From NCBI RefSeq assembly GCF_900142185.1, contig NZ_FQZZ01000001.1, positions 806,001 to 870,000 on the forward strand: DNA of 64,000 nt. Reading direction: 5' to 3'. Below the pieces are notes generated by a model that was not told the origin of the DNA, searched no databases, and saw only the letters and a program-made list of their open reading frames with translations. Both the position numbers and the translations under genes were made by a program. Each line of letters begins with the position of its first letter. Position 1 is the stretch's first letter. Shown here one piece after another: positions 55,010-64,000 of this stretch. This stretch comes from Lutimaribacter pacificus. Its GTDB lineage: Bacteria; Pseudomonadota; Alphaproteobacteria; Rhodobacterales; Rhodobacteraceae.

Positions 55010-55552
55010 TCACAGCGGCATCCCCGAAAGTTTCGCAACGAGTTCGGCCAGCTTCCTTGCCTGAAATTTCTCAAGCAGGCGCGCGCGATAGGCCTCGACC
55101 GTGCGATAGCTCAGCGCCAGTTCCAGCCCGATTTCCTTGGACGTCATGCCGCGGCAGGTCAGGATCGCCACCTCGCGCTCGCGCCGGGTCAGGGCGACCA
55201 GCGGGCGCTCGTCGGACAGGTCGGCGAACGACCAGATGCCGCGGCGGAACGGGTCTTCGGGCGTCAGGCTGTGGCCGCGCACGCGGCACCAGAACAGCGC
55301 GCCGTCGGTGCGGCGCATCACGCGTTCGTCGGCGTAATGCCCGGTGTCGCGCATTGCCCGCAGCCCGCGCGCGCCGATACGCTCGTAATCCTCGGGGCTG
55401 GGATAGAGCTCGGCGACGGGCCGGTCGGCATAATCCGCCGGTGCGCCCCCGAATACCCCGGCGAACAGGGCGTTGCAGCCCCGGATCACCCGGTTTTCCA
55501 GAAGGCACAGCCCGACAGGCGCGTGGTGAAAGGCGGTTTCGGCTATGTTCAT
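55010..55552 (-). CDS. PAS domain LuxR-type transcriptional regulator
   Basis: This 180-residue protein has an N-terminal PAS domain (about 4-110: AETAFHHAPVGLCLLENRVIRGCN and ALFWCRVRGHSL) and a C-terminal LuxR helix-turn-helix (about 117-178: LTRREREVAILTCRGMTSKEIGLELALSYRTVEAYRARLLEK). No receiver domain is present, so the signal is probably sensed by the PAS part, perhaps with Cys18, Cys26 or Cys110 region involved. It is divergent from the synthetase-bdhA operon, 76 bases away, so it likely controls it. The effector is unknown. Confidence 0.88.
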   Translation of the reverse strand: MNIAETAFHHAPVGLCLLENRVIRGCNALFAGVFGGAPADYADRPVAELYPSPEDYERIGARGLRAMRDTGHYADERVMRRTDGALFWCRVRGHSLTPEDPFRRGIWSFADLSDERPLVALTRREREVAILTCRGMTSKEIGLELALSYRTVEAYRARLLEKFQARKLAELVAKLSGMPL

Positions 55553-55628
55553 GCCCGTAGTTCTACCAATTGATTGCGATCCGGTGCGATGGTTTTGTGA
55601 AACACGCAGAGGGAGGGGAGCAAGGCCC

Positions 55629-57152
55629 ATGAATATCGGTTTGTGGCTGCAACGCAGCGCGATCCGCTGGCCGTCGCGGCCGGCGCTTTACCATGGCACC
55701 GACCTGGTGGCCGATTATGCCGGGTTCGACGCGGCGGCCCGCGCGGTGGCGGGCTGGCTGCCGACGCAGGGCGTCGCGCCCGGCGACCGGGTGGCGATCT
55801 TCATGAAGAACGTGCCGGATTACCTGATCGTGCAATATGGCGCGTGGTATGCCGGCGCGGTGGTGGTGCCGATCAACGCCAAGCTGCACGGGCAGGAGGC
55901 GGCATGGATCATCGAAAACAGCGGCGCGAACCTGGCCTTCGCCACGCCCGCGCTGGCCGAGGCCCTGCAGGCGGCCGGGGCTAAGGCGCGCGTGGTCGAT
56001 ACCGGCGGCACGGACTATGCCACCGCCCGCGCCCATGCCGCGATCGGCGGGGTGACGGAACGGGCCTCCGACGATCTGTGCTGGCTGTTCTACACCTCGG
56101 GCACCACGGGGCGGCCCAAGGGGGTGATGATCACCAATCGGATGCTGATCAACATGGCGCTGGATTACCAGGTGGATGTCGACCGCGTTTCGCAGGACGA
56201 TACCGCGCTTTATGCCGCGCCGCTGTCGCACGGGGCGGGGATCTACAACCTGATGCATGTGCAGATGGGCGCGCGCCATGTCTGCCCGCTGTCGGGCGGG
56301 TTCGAACCGGGCGAGATTTTCGATCTCGCGCGCTATTTCGAACGGGTGCACATGTTCGCCGCGCCCACGATGGTCAAGCGGATGGTGCTGGCCGCGCGGG
56401 ACACCGGCGAGACCGGCAAGGGCCTGCGCACCGTGGTCTATGGTGGCGGCCCGATGTACGTGGCGGACATCGTCGAGGCGGTGGACATGTTCGGCCCCGT
56501 CTTCGTGCAGATCTACGGGCAGGGCGAATGCCCGATGGCGATCACCGCGCTGTCGCGCGACGAGGTGGCCGACCGCAGCCACCCGCGCTGGCGGGACCGG
56601 CTGGCCTCGGTCGGGCGGGCGCAGGCCTCGGTCGCGGTGCGGATCGGCGATGCAGAGGGGCAGGAGCTGCCGCGCGGTGAGGCGGGTGAGATCATGGTGC
56701 GCGGCGACACCGTCATGCCCGGCTACTGGCGGAACCCGGAGGCCACGGAAAAGACGCTGCCGGAGGGCTGGCTGATGACCGGCGATGTGGGTTTCATGGA
56801 CGATGACGGGTATGTCACGATGCAGGACCGGTCCAGGGATGTGATCATCTCGGGCGGCACGAACATCTACCCGCGCGAGGTGGAAGAGGCGCTGCTGACC
56901 CACCCGTCGGTGCAGGAGGTCGCGGTGGTCGGCCGGCCCGACCCGGAATGGGGCGAAGAGGTGGTCGCATTCGTGGTGCCGGCGCCCGGAGCGGCTCTGG
57001 ATTCGGCAATTCTGGATGCACATTGCTTTGCACAAATCGCACGTTTCAAGCGACCGAAAGCCTATTTTCCCGTCCAGGAATTGCCTAAAAACAACTATGG
57101 CAAGGTTCTGAAGACGGAATTGCGCAAACATCTGGAGGAGGGCGCGGTATGA
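55629..57152 (+). CDS. AMP-forming acyl-CoA synthetase
   Basis: This 507-residue ANL-family synthetase has the P-loop FYTSGTTGRPKGVM, the GQGECPMAI region, the hinge TGDVGFMDDDGYV, the RSRDVIISGGTNIYPREVEE motif and the C-terminal catalytic Lys in KNNYGKVLKTELR. It resembles the long/medium-chain fatty-acyl or aryl-CoA synthetases more than the liu enzyme at 8349-9911. The ATG at 55629 follows AGGGAGGGG. It is co-translated with the SDR gene after it (ATGA overlap), suggesting use of 3-hydroxy acids or ketone bodies. The substrate is not readable. Confidence 0.87.
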   Translation: MNIGLWLQRSAIRWPSRPALYHGTDLVADYAGFDAAARAVAGWLPTQGVAPGDRVAIFMKNVPDYLIVQYGAWYAGAVVVPINAKLHGQEAAWIIENSGANLAFATPALAEALQAAGAKARVVDTGGTDYATARAHAAIGGVTERASDDLCWLFYTSGTTGRPKGVMITNRMLINMALDYQVDVDRVSQDDTALYAAPLSHGAGIYNLMHVQMGARHVCPLSGGFEPGEIFDLARYFERVHMFAAPTMVKRMVLAARDTGETGKGLRTVVYGGGPMYVADIVEAVDMFGPVFVQIYGQGECPMAITALSRDEVADRSHPRWRDRLASVGRAQASVAVRIGDAEGQELPRGEAGEIMVRGDTVMPGYWRNPEATEKTLPEGWLMTGDVGFMDDDGYVTMQDRSRDVIISGGTNIYPREVEEALLTHPSVQEVAVVGRPDPEWGEEVVAFVVPAPGAALDSAILDAHCFAQIARFKRPKAYFPVQELPKNNYGKVLKTELRKHLEEGAV

Positions 57153-57952
57153 CGGATCTGAACGGTAAAACAGCCTTGGTGACGGGCTCGGTCCAGGGGA
57201 TCGGGCTGGCCATTGCCGAGGCGCTGGCCGGGGCGGGCGCGCGGATCGCGGTGCACGGGCTGGCCGGCGACAGCCAGATCGACGAGGTCTGCACCCACCT
57301 GCGCGAGCGTGGCGCGCCGCAGGCCGAGTTCTTCCATGGCGACCTGCGCAATCCCAACCGGGTGGATGAGTTGATGGAGGCCGTCGCGGCCTGGGGCGGG
57401 GCGGACATACTGGTGAACAACGCCGGTATCCAGAAAACCGCCGCGTTGCGCGACGTGACGCGCGAGACATGGGATACGATCCTTGCAGTCAACCTGTCGG
57501 CGGCGTTCCACACCATGCAGGCGGCGATGCCGGGGATGGCCGAACGCGGCTATGGCCGGGTCATCAACATCGCCAGCGTGCACGGGCTGGTCGCGTCGAA
57601 GGACAAGGCGCCCTATGTGGCGGCCAAGCACGGGCTGGTCGGGCTGTCAAAGGTGGCGGCGCTGGAATATGCCGATGCGGGCAGCAAGGCGGCGGGCGGC
57701 GTCACGGTGAACTGCATCTGCCCCGGCTGGACCGAAACCGCGATCATCGAACCGCAGGTCGCAGCGCGCGCCGCGCAAAGGGGCGGGGACCGCGACGCGG
57801 GCATTGCCGACCTGCTGGCCGAGAAGCAGCCCAGCCGCCGCACCAGCGACCCGTCCGAGATCGGAGCACTGGCGCTGTGGCTGTGCAGCCCGGTGGCGCA
57901 TAACGTGACGGGCGTTTCGATCCCGGTCGATGGCGGCTGGACCGCGCAGTAG
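57149..57952 (+). CDS. bdhA: 3-hydroxybutyrate dehydrogenase-like SDR
   Basis: This 267-residue short-chain dehydrogenase has the cofactor loop TGSVQGIGLAIAEAL, NNAG, catalytic Ser in INIASVHGLVASKDKAPYVAAKHG with YxxxK (Y and K), and the ending GVSIPVDGGWTAQ, which is the hallmark of D-3-hydroxybutyrate dehydrogenases. The extended substrate region GWTETAIIEPQVAARAAQRGG also matches BdhA. It would interconvert 3-hydroxybutyrate and acetoacetate, linking poly-hydroxybutyrate or ketone bodies to central metabolism. The ATG overlaps the synthetase stop by four bases. Confidence 0.85.
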   Translation: MTDLNGKTALVTGSVQGIGLAIAEALAGAGARIAVHGLAGDSQIDEVCTHLRERGAPQAEFFHGDLRNPNRVDELMEAVAAWGGADILVNNAGIQKTAALRDVTRETWDTILAVNLSAAFHTMQAAMPGMAERGYGRVINIASVHGLVASKDKAPYVAAKHGLVGLSKVAALEYADAGSKAAGGVTVNCICPGWTETAIIEPQVAARAAQRGGDRDAGIADLLAEKQPSRRTSDPSEIGALALWLCSPVAHNVTGVSIPVDGGWTAQ

Positions 57953-57958
57953 CGGTTT

Positions 57959-58348
57959 CTATACCCGGCTGTCCGGCGTCAGCGCCCTGACATTGGCGCG
58001 ATAGCTGTTGTCGGCGGGATCGGCCTGAGCGGGCCGCATCTCCGCGGGTAGCAGGCCGGGCTGGGGGAGCGGGGCCACGGCTCTGTCTATGACCACCTCT
58101 TGCGCCAGCGCCTGCCGCAGCATGTCCGCCCGAAATCGCGCCTCGCCCAGATCGGAGATGACCGGGCCGTTCGGCGGCAGAATGCGCGGTTCCGGCGTGA
58201 TACCGCGCGGTTTGTCGGGGCCGGTTTGCCCCCGCGTGGCCGGTGATGTGGCGGTGCCGGGGGCGGGGTGCGTTCCCGGTTGTGGTGCCAGGGCCGGTTG
58301 CGCACCGACCGGCGTTGTTCGCGCGGACGAAAACAGGCTGCCGAGCAT
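57959..58348 (-). CDS. small Pro-rich protein of unknown function
   Basis: This 129-residue protein is rich in Pro, Ala and Gly in its first half (PVGAQPALAPQPGTHPAPGTA) and has a helical second half with FRADMLRQALAQEVVIDRA. It ends only six bases from the convergent bdhA stop. I chose the ATG at 58346-58348 because GAGG lies upstream; an in-frame start 11 codons earlier is possible. No signal peptide, domain or relative is recognised. It could be a real small gene, though confidence is moderate. Confidence 0.5.
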   Translation of the reverse strand: MLGSLFSSARTTPVGAQPALAPQPGTHPAPGTATSPATRGQTGPDKPRGITPEPRILPPNGPVISDLGEARFRADMLRQALAQEVVIDRAVAPLPQPGLLPAEMRPAQADPADNSYRANVRALTPDSRV

Positions 58349-58437
58349 GATAACCTCGCATCGTTGATGTGATGCCCCCACCGGAATCTTTACAGCAGTC
58401 CGGCTGCTGCCCCAAGCTGAACCTCGTCGAATGGTAA

Positions 58438-58464
58438 ACGGGCCGGGGGATCGCCCCGGCCCGT
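58438..58464 (-). terminator. terminator-like hairpin after acs
   Basis: A perfect 11-base stem ACGGGCCGGGG and CCCCGGCCCGT with 5-base loop begins 26 bases past the acs stop on the minus strand. TTTA follows, so it is a likely terminator. Confidence 0.7.
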
Positions 58465-58490
58465 CACGATCCTGTCCGCGATCCGGCGGA

Positions 58491-60437
<1,947 letters not shown>

Positions 60438-60484
60438 GTTGCGGCCTTCTGTCACTTGGTATTTCCACGAGTTTGTTCTTTCTC

Positions 60485-60519
60485 GGCCCGCCCTGCAACC
60501 AATTGGCTGCGGGCGGGCC
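60485..60519 (-). terminator. large hairpin between livF and acs
   Basis: GGCCCGCCC (60485-60493) pairs with GGGCGGGCC (60511-60519), extended inward by GCA and TGC around the core CCAATTGG. It lies ten bases past the livF stop. No T-run follows, so it may be a pause, an attenuator or a 3'-end shield. Confidence 0.5.
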
Positions 60520-60529
60520 GGCCCGGCGC

Positions 60530-61285
60530 TCAGATCGCCAGGTATTCCGCGCGCAATTCCTCGTTCCCGAGAACCTCGGCCGCGGCCCCGTCGAACACGA
60601 CCGACCCGGTATCGAGGATCACCGAGCGGTCCGCCAGTTCCAGCGCGCGCACGGCGTTCTGTTCCACGATCACCGTGGTGATGCCCTGTTCCTTGATCAG
60701 GCGCAGGGTCTTTTCGATCTCGTCCACGATCACCGGGGCCAGCCCTTCGTAGGGTTCGTCCAGCAGCAGCACCTTGATGTCGCGCGCCAGCGCGCGGGCG
60801 ATGGCCAGCATCTGCTGTTCGCCCCCCGACAGCGTCACGCCCTCCTGCTTGCGGCGTTCGCCGAGGCGCGGGAACAGTTCGTAGAGCCGCTCGATCGACC
60901 AGCCGATGGGCGGGGCGATCTGCGCCAGTTGCAGGTTCTCCTCGACCGTGAGGCCGGGGATGATGCGGCGATCCTCGGGCACCAAGCCGATGCCCAGTTG
61001 CGACGCCTGGTGGCTGTTTTTCAGGTGCAGCGGCTGGTGGTCCAGCCAGACCTCGCCATGCGTGATCTGCGGATCGTCCAGCCGCGCGATGGCGCGCAGC
61101 GTCGATGTCTTGCCCGCGCCGTTGCGGCCCAGCAGCGCCAGGATCTCGCCCTCGTGCACGTTGAAGCTGACGCCCTGCACGATATAGCTTTCGCCGTAAT
61201 AGGCGTGGATATCCCAGACCGACAGGTAGGCGGGGGCGGTTTCGGCCAGGTTCTTGCCCTTGGAAAAATCGGGTTTGACGTTCAT
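60530..61285 (-). CDS. livF: branched-chain amino acid ABC transporter ATP-binding protein LivF
   Basis: LivF is one of two ATPases of the branched-chain amino acid importer. The 251 residues have the Walker [12 protein letters not shown], the Q-loop [13 protein letters not shown], the ABC signature LSGGEQQML and Walker B VLLLDEP followed by [10 protein letters not shown] and the switch His region. The order livH, livM, livG, livF on the minus strand fits the usual arrangement. It is 12 bases after livG. The substrate-binding protein (livJ/livK) lies outside the window. Confidence 0.95.
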   Translation of the reverse strand: MNVKPDFSKGKNLAETAPAYLSVWDIHAYYGESYIVQGVSFNVHEGEILALLGRNGAGKTSTLRAIARLDDPQITHGEVWLDHQPLHLKNSHQASQLGIGLVPEDRRIIPGLTVEENLQLAQIAPPIGWSIERLYELFPRLGERRKQEGVTLSGGEQQMLAIARALARDIKVLLLDEPYEGLAPVIVDEIEKTLRLIKEQGITTVIVEQNAVRALELADRSVILDTGSVVFDGAAAEVLGNEELRAEYLAI

Positions 61286-61297
61286 GTCCGGCCCTCC

Positions 61298-62053
61298 TTA
61301 CGCGGTTTCGCCCAGATACGCTTCGCGCACCTTGGGGTTGCCCTTGATGTTCTCGGGGCTGTCTTCGACCAGCGGTGTGCCCTGCGCCAGAACCGTGATC
61401 CGGTCGGCCAGGCTGAACACCACATGCATGTCATGTTCGATGATGCACATGGTGATGTCGCGCTTTTCCTTGATCTCTTTCAGCAGGTCGATGGTGTTGT
61501 TGGTGTCGGCCCGCGCCATGCCGGCGGTGGGTTCGTCCAGCAGCAGCAATTGCGGCTCCTGCACCAGGCACATCGCCATTTCCAGCCGCCGCTTGTCGCC
61601 CCGGCTGAGGCTGGCGGAATGCATGTTGCGCTTGTCGGCCATGTTCAGGTCGTCCAGCATGGCCAGCGCCTTTTCCATGATCTGCCTTTCGTTCTGCACC
61701 CCTTCGATCGCGTGCATCCGGAACGCCCCGTCGCGCTTGGCGAAGCAGGGGATCATGACGTTTTCCAGCACGGTCAGGTCGCCGAATATCTCGGGCGTCT
61801 GGAACACGCGGGAAATGCCCATCTGGTTGATCTCGAAGGGCTTGCGCCCCAGCACCGACTGGCCGTTGAACATGACCGACCCGGTGTCGGGGATCAGCTT
61901 GCCCACCAGGCAGTTCAGCAGGGTGGACTTGCCCGCGCCGTTCGGGCCGATGATGGCGTGGACGGTGTTTTCCGCCACGCTGAGGTTCACATCCCCCAGC
62001 GCCTGCAGACCGCCGAAGCGCTTGTTGACGCCCTTGACTTCAAGGATACCCAT
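61298..62053 (-). CDS. livG: branched-chain amino acid ABC transporter ATP-binding protein LivG
   Basis: LivG is the second ATPase of the importer. The 251 residues carry Walker [12 protein letters not shown], the Q-loop with [21 protein letters not shown], the ABC signature [13 protein letters not shown] and Walker [17 protein letters not shown], with the switch His in [10 protein letters not shown]. The long LivG form with the extra region between Q-loop and signature is present. ATG at 62051-62053; it is 12 bases after livM. Confidence 0.95.
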   Translation of the reverse strand: MGILEVKGVNKRFGGLQALGDVNLSVAENTVHAIIGPNGAGKSTLLNCLVGKLIPDTGSVMFNGQSVLGRKPFEINQMGISRVFQTPEIFGDLTVLENVMIPCFAKRDGAFRMHAIEGVQNERQIMEKALAMLDDLNMADKRNMHSASLSRGDKRRLEMAMCLVQEPQLLLLDEPTAGMARADTNNTIDLLKEIKEKRDITMCIIEHDMHVVFSLADRITVLAQGTPLVEDSPENIKGNPKVREAYLGETA

Positions 62054-62065
62054 TGGTCCCTCTCC

Positions 62066-63268
62066 TTATTCCGCAGGTTGTTTGGCTTTGGTCTGATCGT
62101 CTTCGGTCGCTTTCCTGCGGCGGAACAGACGCATGATGCGCTGGCCGCCTTCGACAAGGCCGCCGGGCAGGAAGATCACCACCAGCATGAACAGGATGCC
62201 CAGCGTCAGGTGCCAGCCCTTGCCGATGAAGGGATGGATCAGCGTCACGGTCAGGTCCTCGATCCCGTCCGGCATCCATGCGAACCAGCCATGCAGCACG
62301 TTGTCGTTGATCTTCGAAAAGATGTTTTCGAAATACTTGATCATGCCCGCGCCCAGCACCGGTCCGATCAGGGTGCCCGCCCCGCCGAGGATGGTCATCA
62401 GCACGACCTCGCCGCTGGCGGTCCACTGCATCCGCTCGGCGCCGGCCAGCGGGTCCATCGAGGCCATGAGGCCGCCGGCCAGGCCGGCATACATGCCCGA
62501 AATCACGAAGGCCGCCAGCGTATAGGGGCGCGAGTTCAGCCCGGTATAGTTCAGGCGGTTCTGGTTCGACTTGATCGCGCGCAGCATCATCCCGAAGGGC
62601 GAGCGGAAGATGCGGATCGCCAGGTAGAAGGCCAGCAGCATCACCACCGCGCAGACGTAGTAGCCCGCCGAGAAGGTGAAGTTCCACGGCCCGAGCGCCA
62701 TGTTGACGGCGGAACGCATCTCCAGCCCGAACAGGTTGGTCACCGGGATCGAGCCGTCGGCCGTGGCCGAAGCACCCAGGATGCGGGGATCGTCCAGTGT
62801 CAGCTGCAGGCCGGTCTCGCCGTTGGTGATCGGCGTCAGCACCGAATAGGCCAGCGCAAAGGACATCTGCGCGAAGGCCAGCGTCAGGATCGAGAAATAG
62901 ATCCCCGAGCGGCGCAGGCTGACATAGCCGATGACCAGCGCGAACAGCCCCGCGATGATGACCGACAGGACGATCGCCGGGATGATGTTCATGCTGAGCA
63001 GCTTGAACATCCACACCGCCGAATACGACCCCACGCCCAGGAAGGCCGCGTGGCCGAAGGACAGGTAACCGGTCAGGCCGAACAGGATGTTGAAACCGAT
63101 GGCGAAGATCCCGAAGATCACGAAACGCTGCATCAGGTCGGGATAGCCCGCGTTGAACTGCGCCAGTCCGCTGCCGGTGGGAAACGGGTTCAGGATGAAG
63201 GGCGCCAGCAGCGTCAGAAGCGCCACCACCAGCAGAAGGGTCAGGTCTTTTTTGTCGAGTCCGAACAT
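62066..63268 (-). CDS. livM: branched-chain amino acid ABC transporter permease LivM
   Basis: LivM is the larger of two membrane permeases. The 400 residues include about eight to ten helices and the EAA-like cytoplasmic loop in [29 protein letters not shown], which contacts the ATPases. The hydrophobic N-terminus ([19 protein letters not shown]) starts inside the membrane. A periplasmic insertion of about 50 residues ([16 protein letters not shown] and beyond) lies between helices, as in other proteobacteria. It lies four bases after livH. Confidence 0.94.
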   Translation of the reverse strand: MFGLDKKDLTLLLVVALLTLLAPFILNPFPTGSGLAQFNAGYPDLMQRFVIFGIFAIGFNILFGLTGYLSFGHAAFLGVGSYSAVWMFKLLSMNIIPAIVLSVIIAGLFALVIGYVSLRRSGIYFSILTLAFAQMSFALAYSVLTPITNGETGLQLTLDDPRILGASATADGSIPVTNLFGLEMRSAVNMALGPWNFTFSAGYYVCAVVMLLAFYLAIRIFRSPFGMMLRAIKSNQNRLNYTGLNSRPYTLAAFVISGMYAGLAGGLMASMDPLAGAERMQWTASGEVVLMTILGGAGTLIGPVLGAGMIKYFENIFSKINDNVLHGWFAWMPDGIEDLTVTLIHPFIGKGWHLTLGILFMLVVIFLPGGLVEGGQRIMRLFRRRKATEDDQTKAKQPAE

Positions 63269-63272
63269 GGGC

Positions 63273-64000
63273 TCAGTCCTCCATCACGCCGGCACGTCCC
63301 ATCAGACCGCGCGGACGGGTCAGCAGGATGATGATGGCGACAAGGTAGATGATGATCTGGTTGATGCCGGGGATCGTGGTGGTCGCCCAGGTGGTCGAGG
63401 CAAAGCTTTCCAGGATGCCCAGCACGAAACCGGCCAGAACGGCGCCGGGCAGCGAGCCCATGCCGCCCACGACCACCACGACGAAGCTGAGCACGAGGAA
63501 ATCCATCCCCATGTGATAGTTGGGCGCGTTGATCGGCCCGTACATCACGCCCGCAAGCCCCGCCACCGCGGCGGCCAGCCCGAACATGATGGTGAACCGC
63601 CGGTCGATGTCGATGCCCAGCAGGCCCACGGTTTCACGGTCGGCCATGCCGGCGCGCACGACCATACCGAAGGTGGTGAACTGCAAAAAGGCAAAGACGC
63701 CGCCGATGATCAGCGCGGCAAAGCAGAAATAGACGATCCGCCAGACCGGGTAGACGACGCCGTCCATCAGCGTGGCCACGCCCGACAGCATCTCGGGCGC
63801 CGGGGTCTGGATCGGGTTGGCGCCGAAATTGGCCTTGATGATTTCCTGCAGCACGATGGCAAGGCCGAAGGTCACAAGGATCTGGTCGGCATGGGGACGC
63901 TTGTAGAAATGCTTGATCAGCCCGCGTTCCATCACGAAGCCGAAGATAAGCATGACCGGGATGGCGAACAGGATCGCCAGCGGCACCGACCAGTCGATGA
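63273..64000 (-). CDS. livH: branched-chain amino acid ABC transporter permease LivH, 5' end missing
   Basis: The C-terminal 242 or so residues of LivH, the smaller permease, are present; the frame is open to the window edge, where codons for [16 protein letters not shown] continue. Features include the loop [27 protein letters not shown]-type (here [16 protein letters not shown]) that contacts the ATPases, and the end [17 protein letters not shown]. Expected full length is about 300-340 residues, so the N-terminal part is outside. It starts the liv operon with livM, livG and livF downstream. Confidence 0.93.
   Translation of the reverse strand, partial: IDWSVPLAILFAIPVMLIFGFVMERGLIKHFYKRPHADQILVTFGLAIVLQEIIKANFGANPIQTPAPEMLSGVATLMDGVVYPVWRIVYFCFAALIIGGVFAFLQFTTFGMVVRAGMADRETVGLLGIDIDRRFTIMFGLAAAVAGLAGVMYGPINAPNYHMGMDFLVLSFVVVVVGGMGSLPGAVLAGFVLGILESFASTTWATTTIPGINQIIIYLVAIIILLTRPRGLMGRAGVMED

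Overview
The window is about 64 kb of GC-rich chromosome from an alphaproteobacterium, most likely a member of the Rhodobacterales (Rhodobacter/Roseobacter group). The pointers are a complex I operon interrupted by small unknown genes, NuoE carrying a C-terminal helix-hairpin-helix domain, a separate NDUFA12-like complex I subunit, RNase J, a VPLPA-CTERM-type surface protein, and the local synteny NDUFA12 - mlaD - DUF2155 - aat - accC - accB. No tRNA, rRNA, CRISPR, insertion sequence, integrase or prophage gene was seen. This is mostly core housekeeping DNA.

Layout. 1-5352: 5' end of moaA, a lipoprotein, then glmU-glmS-AlkD-like gene (minus strand) divergent from a phosphoglycolate-phosphatase-like gene. 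5484-6683: an orphan DegT-type aminotransferase. 6864-17058: leucine/isovalerate catabolic (liu) cluster: ivd, small membrane protein, acyl-CoA synthetase, mccB, ASCH protein, mccA, two glutathione-transferase-like genes, hmgL and liuC. 17434-35536: nuo operon with all fourteen core subunits in the order A B C D E F G H I J K L M N, plus nine accessory genes. It runs into birA, coaX and rnj (35600-38803).

38883-46814: rhlE-type helicase, two glycosyltransferases, a DUF6869-like protein, a secreted TPR protein and a divergent von Willebrand A protein with an exosortase-type sorting tail. 46918-52702: prfC, clpP, clpX, NDUFA12, mlaD, DUF2155 and aat. 52996-54841: accC and accB. 55010-57952: PAS-LuxR regulator divergent from an acyl-CoA synthetase and a 3-hydroxybutyrate-dehydrogenase-like SDR. 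57959-64000: small Pro-rich protein, acs, and a branched-chain amino acid ABC transporter livF-livG-livM-livH, with livH cut by the window edge.

Functional threads. Branched-chain amino acid uptake (liv), leucine breakdown to acetyl-CoA and acetoacetate (liu), ketone-body and acetate activation (bdhA, synthetases, acs) and respiration through complex I are all encoded here. The least understood parts are the accessory genes inside nuo, including a duplicated helix-hairpin-helix domain, and the pairing of a secreted TPR protein with an exosortase-sorted vWA protein.
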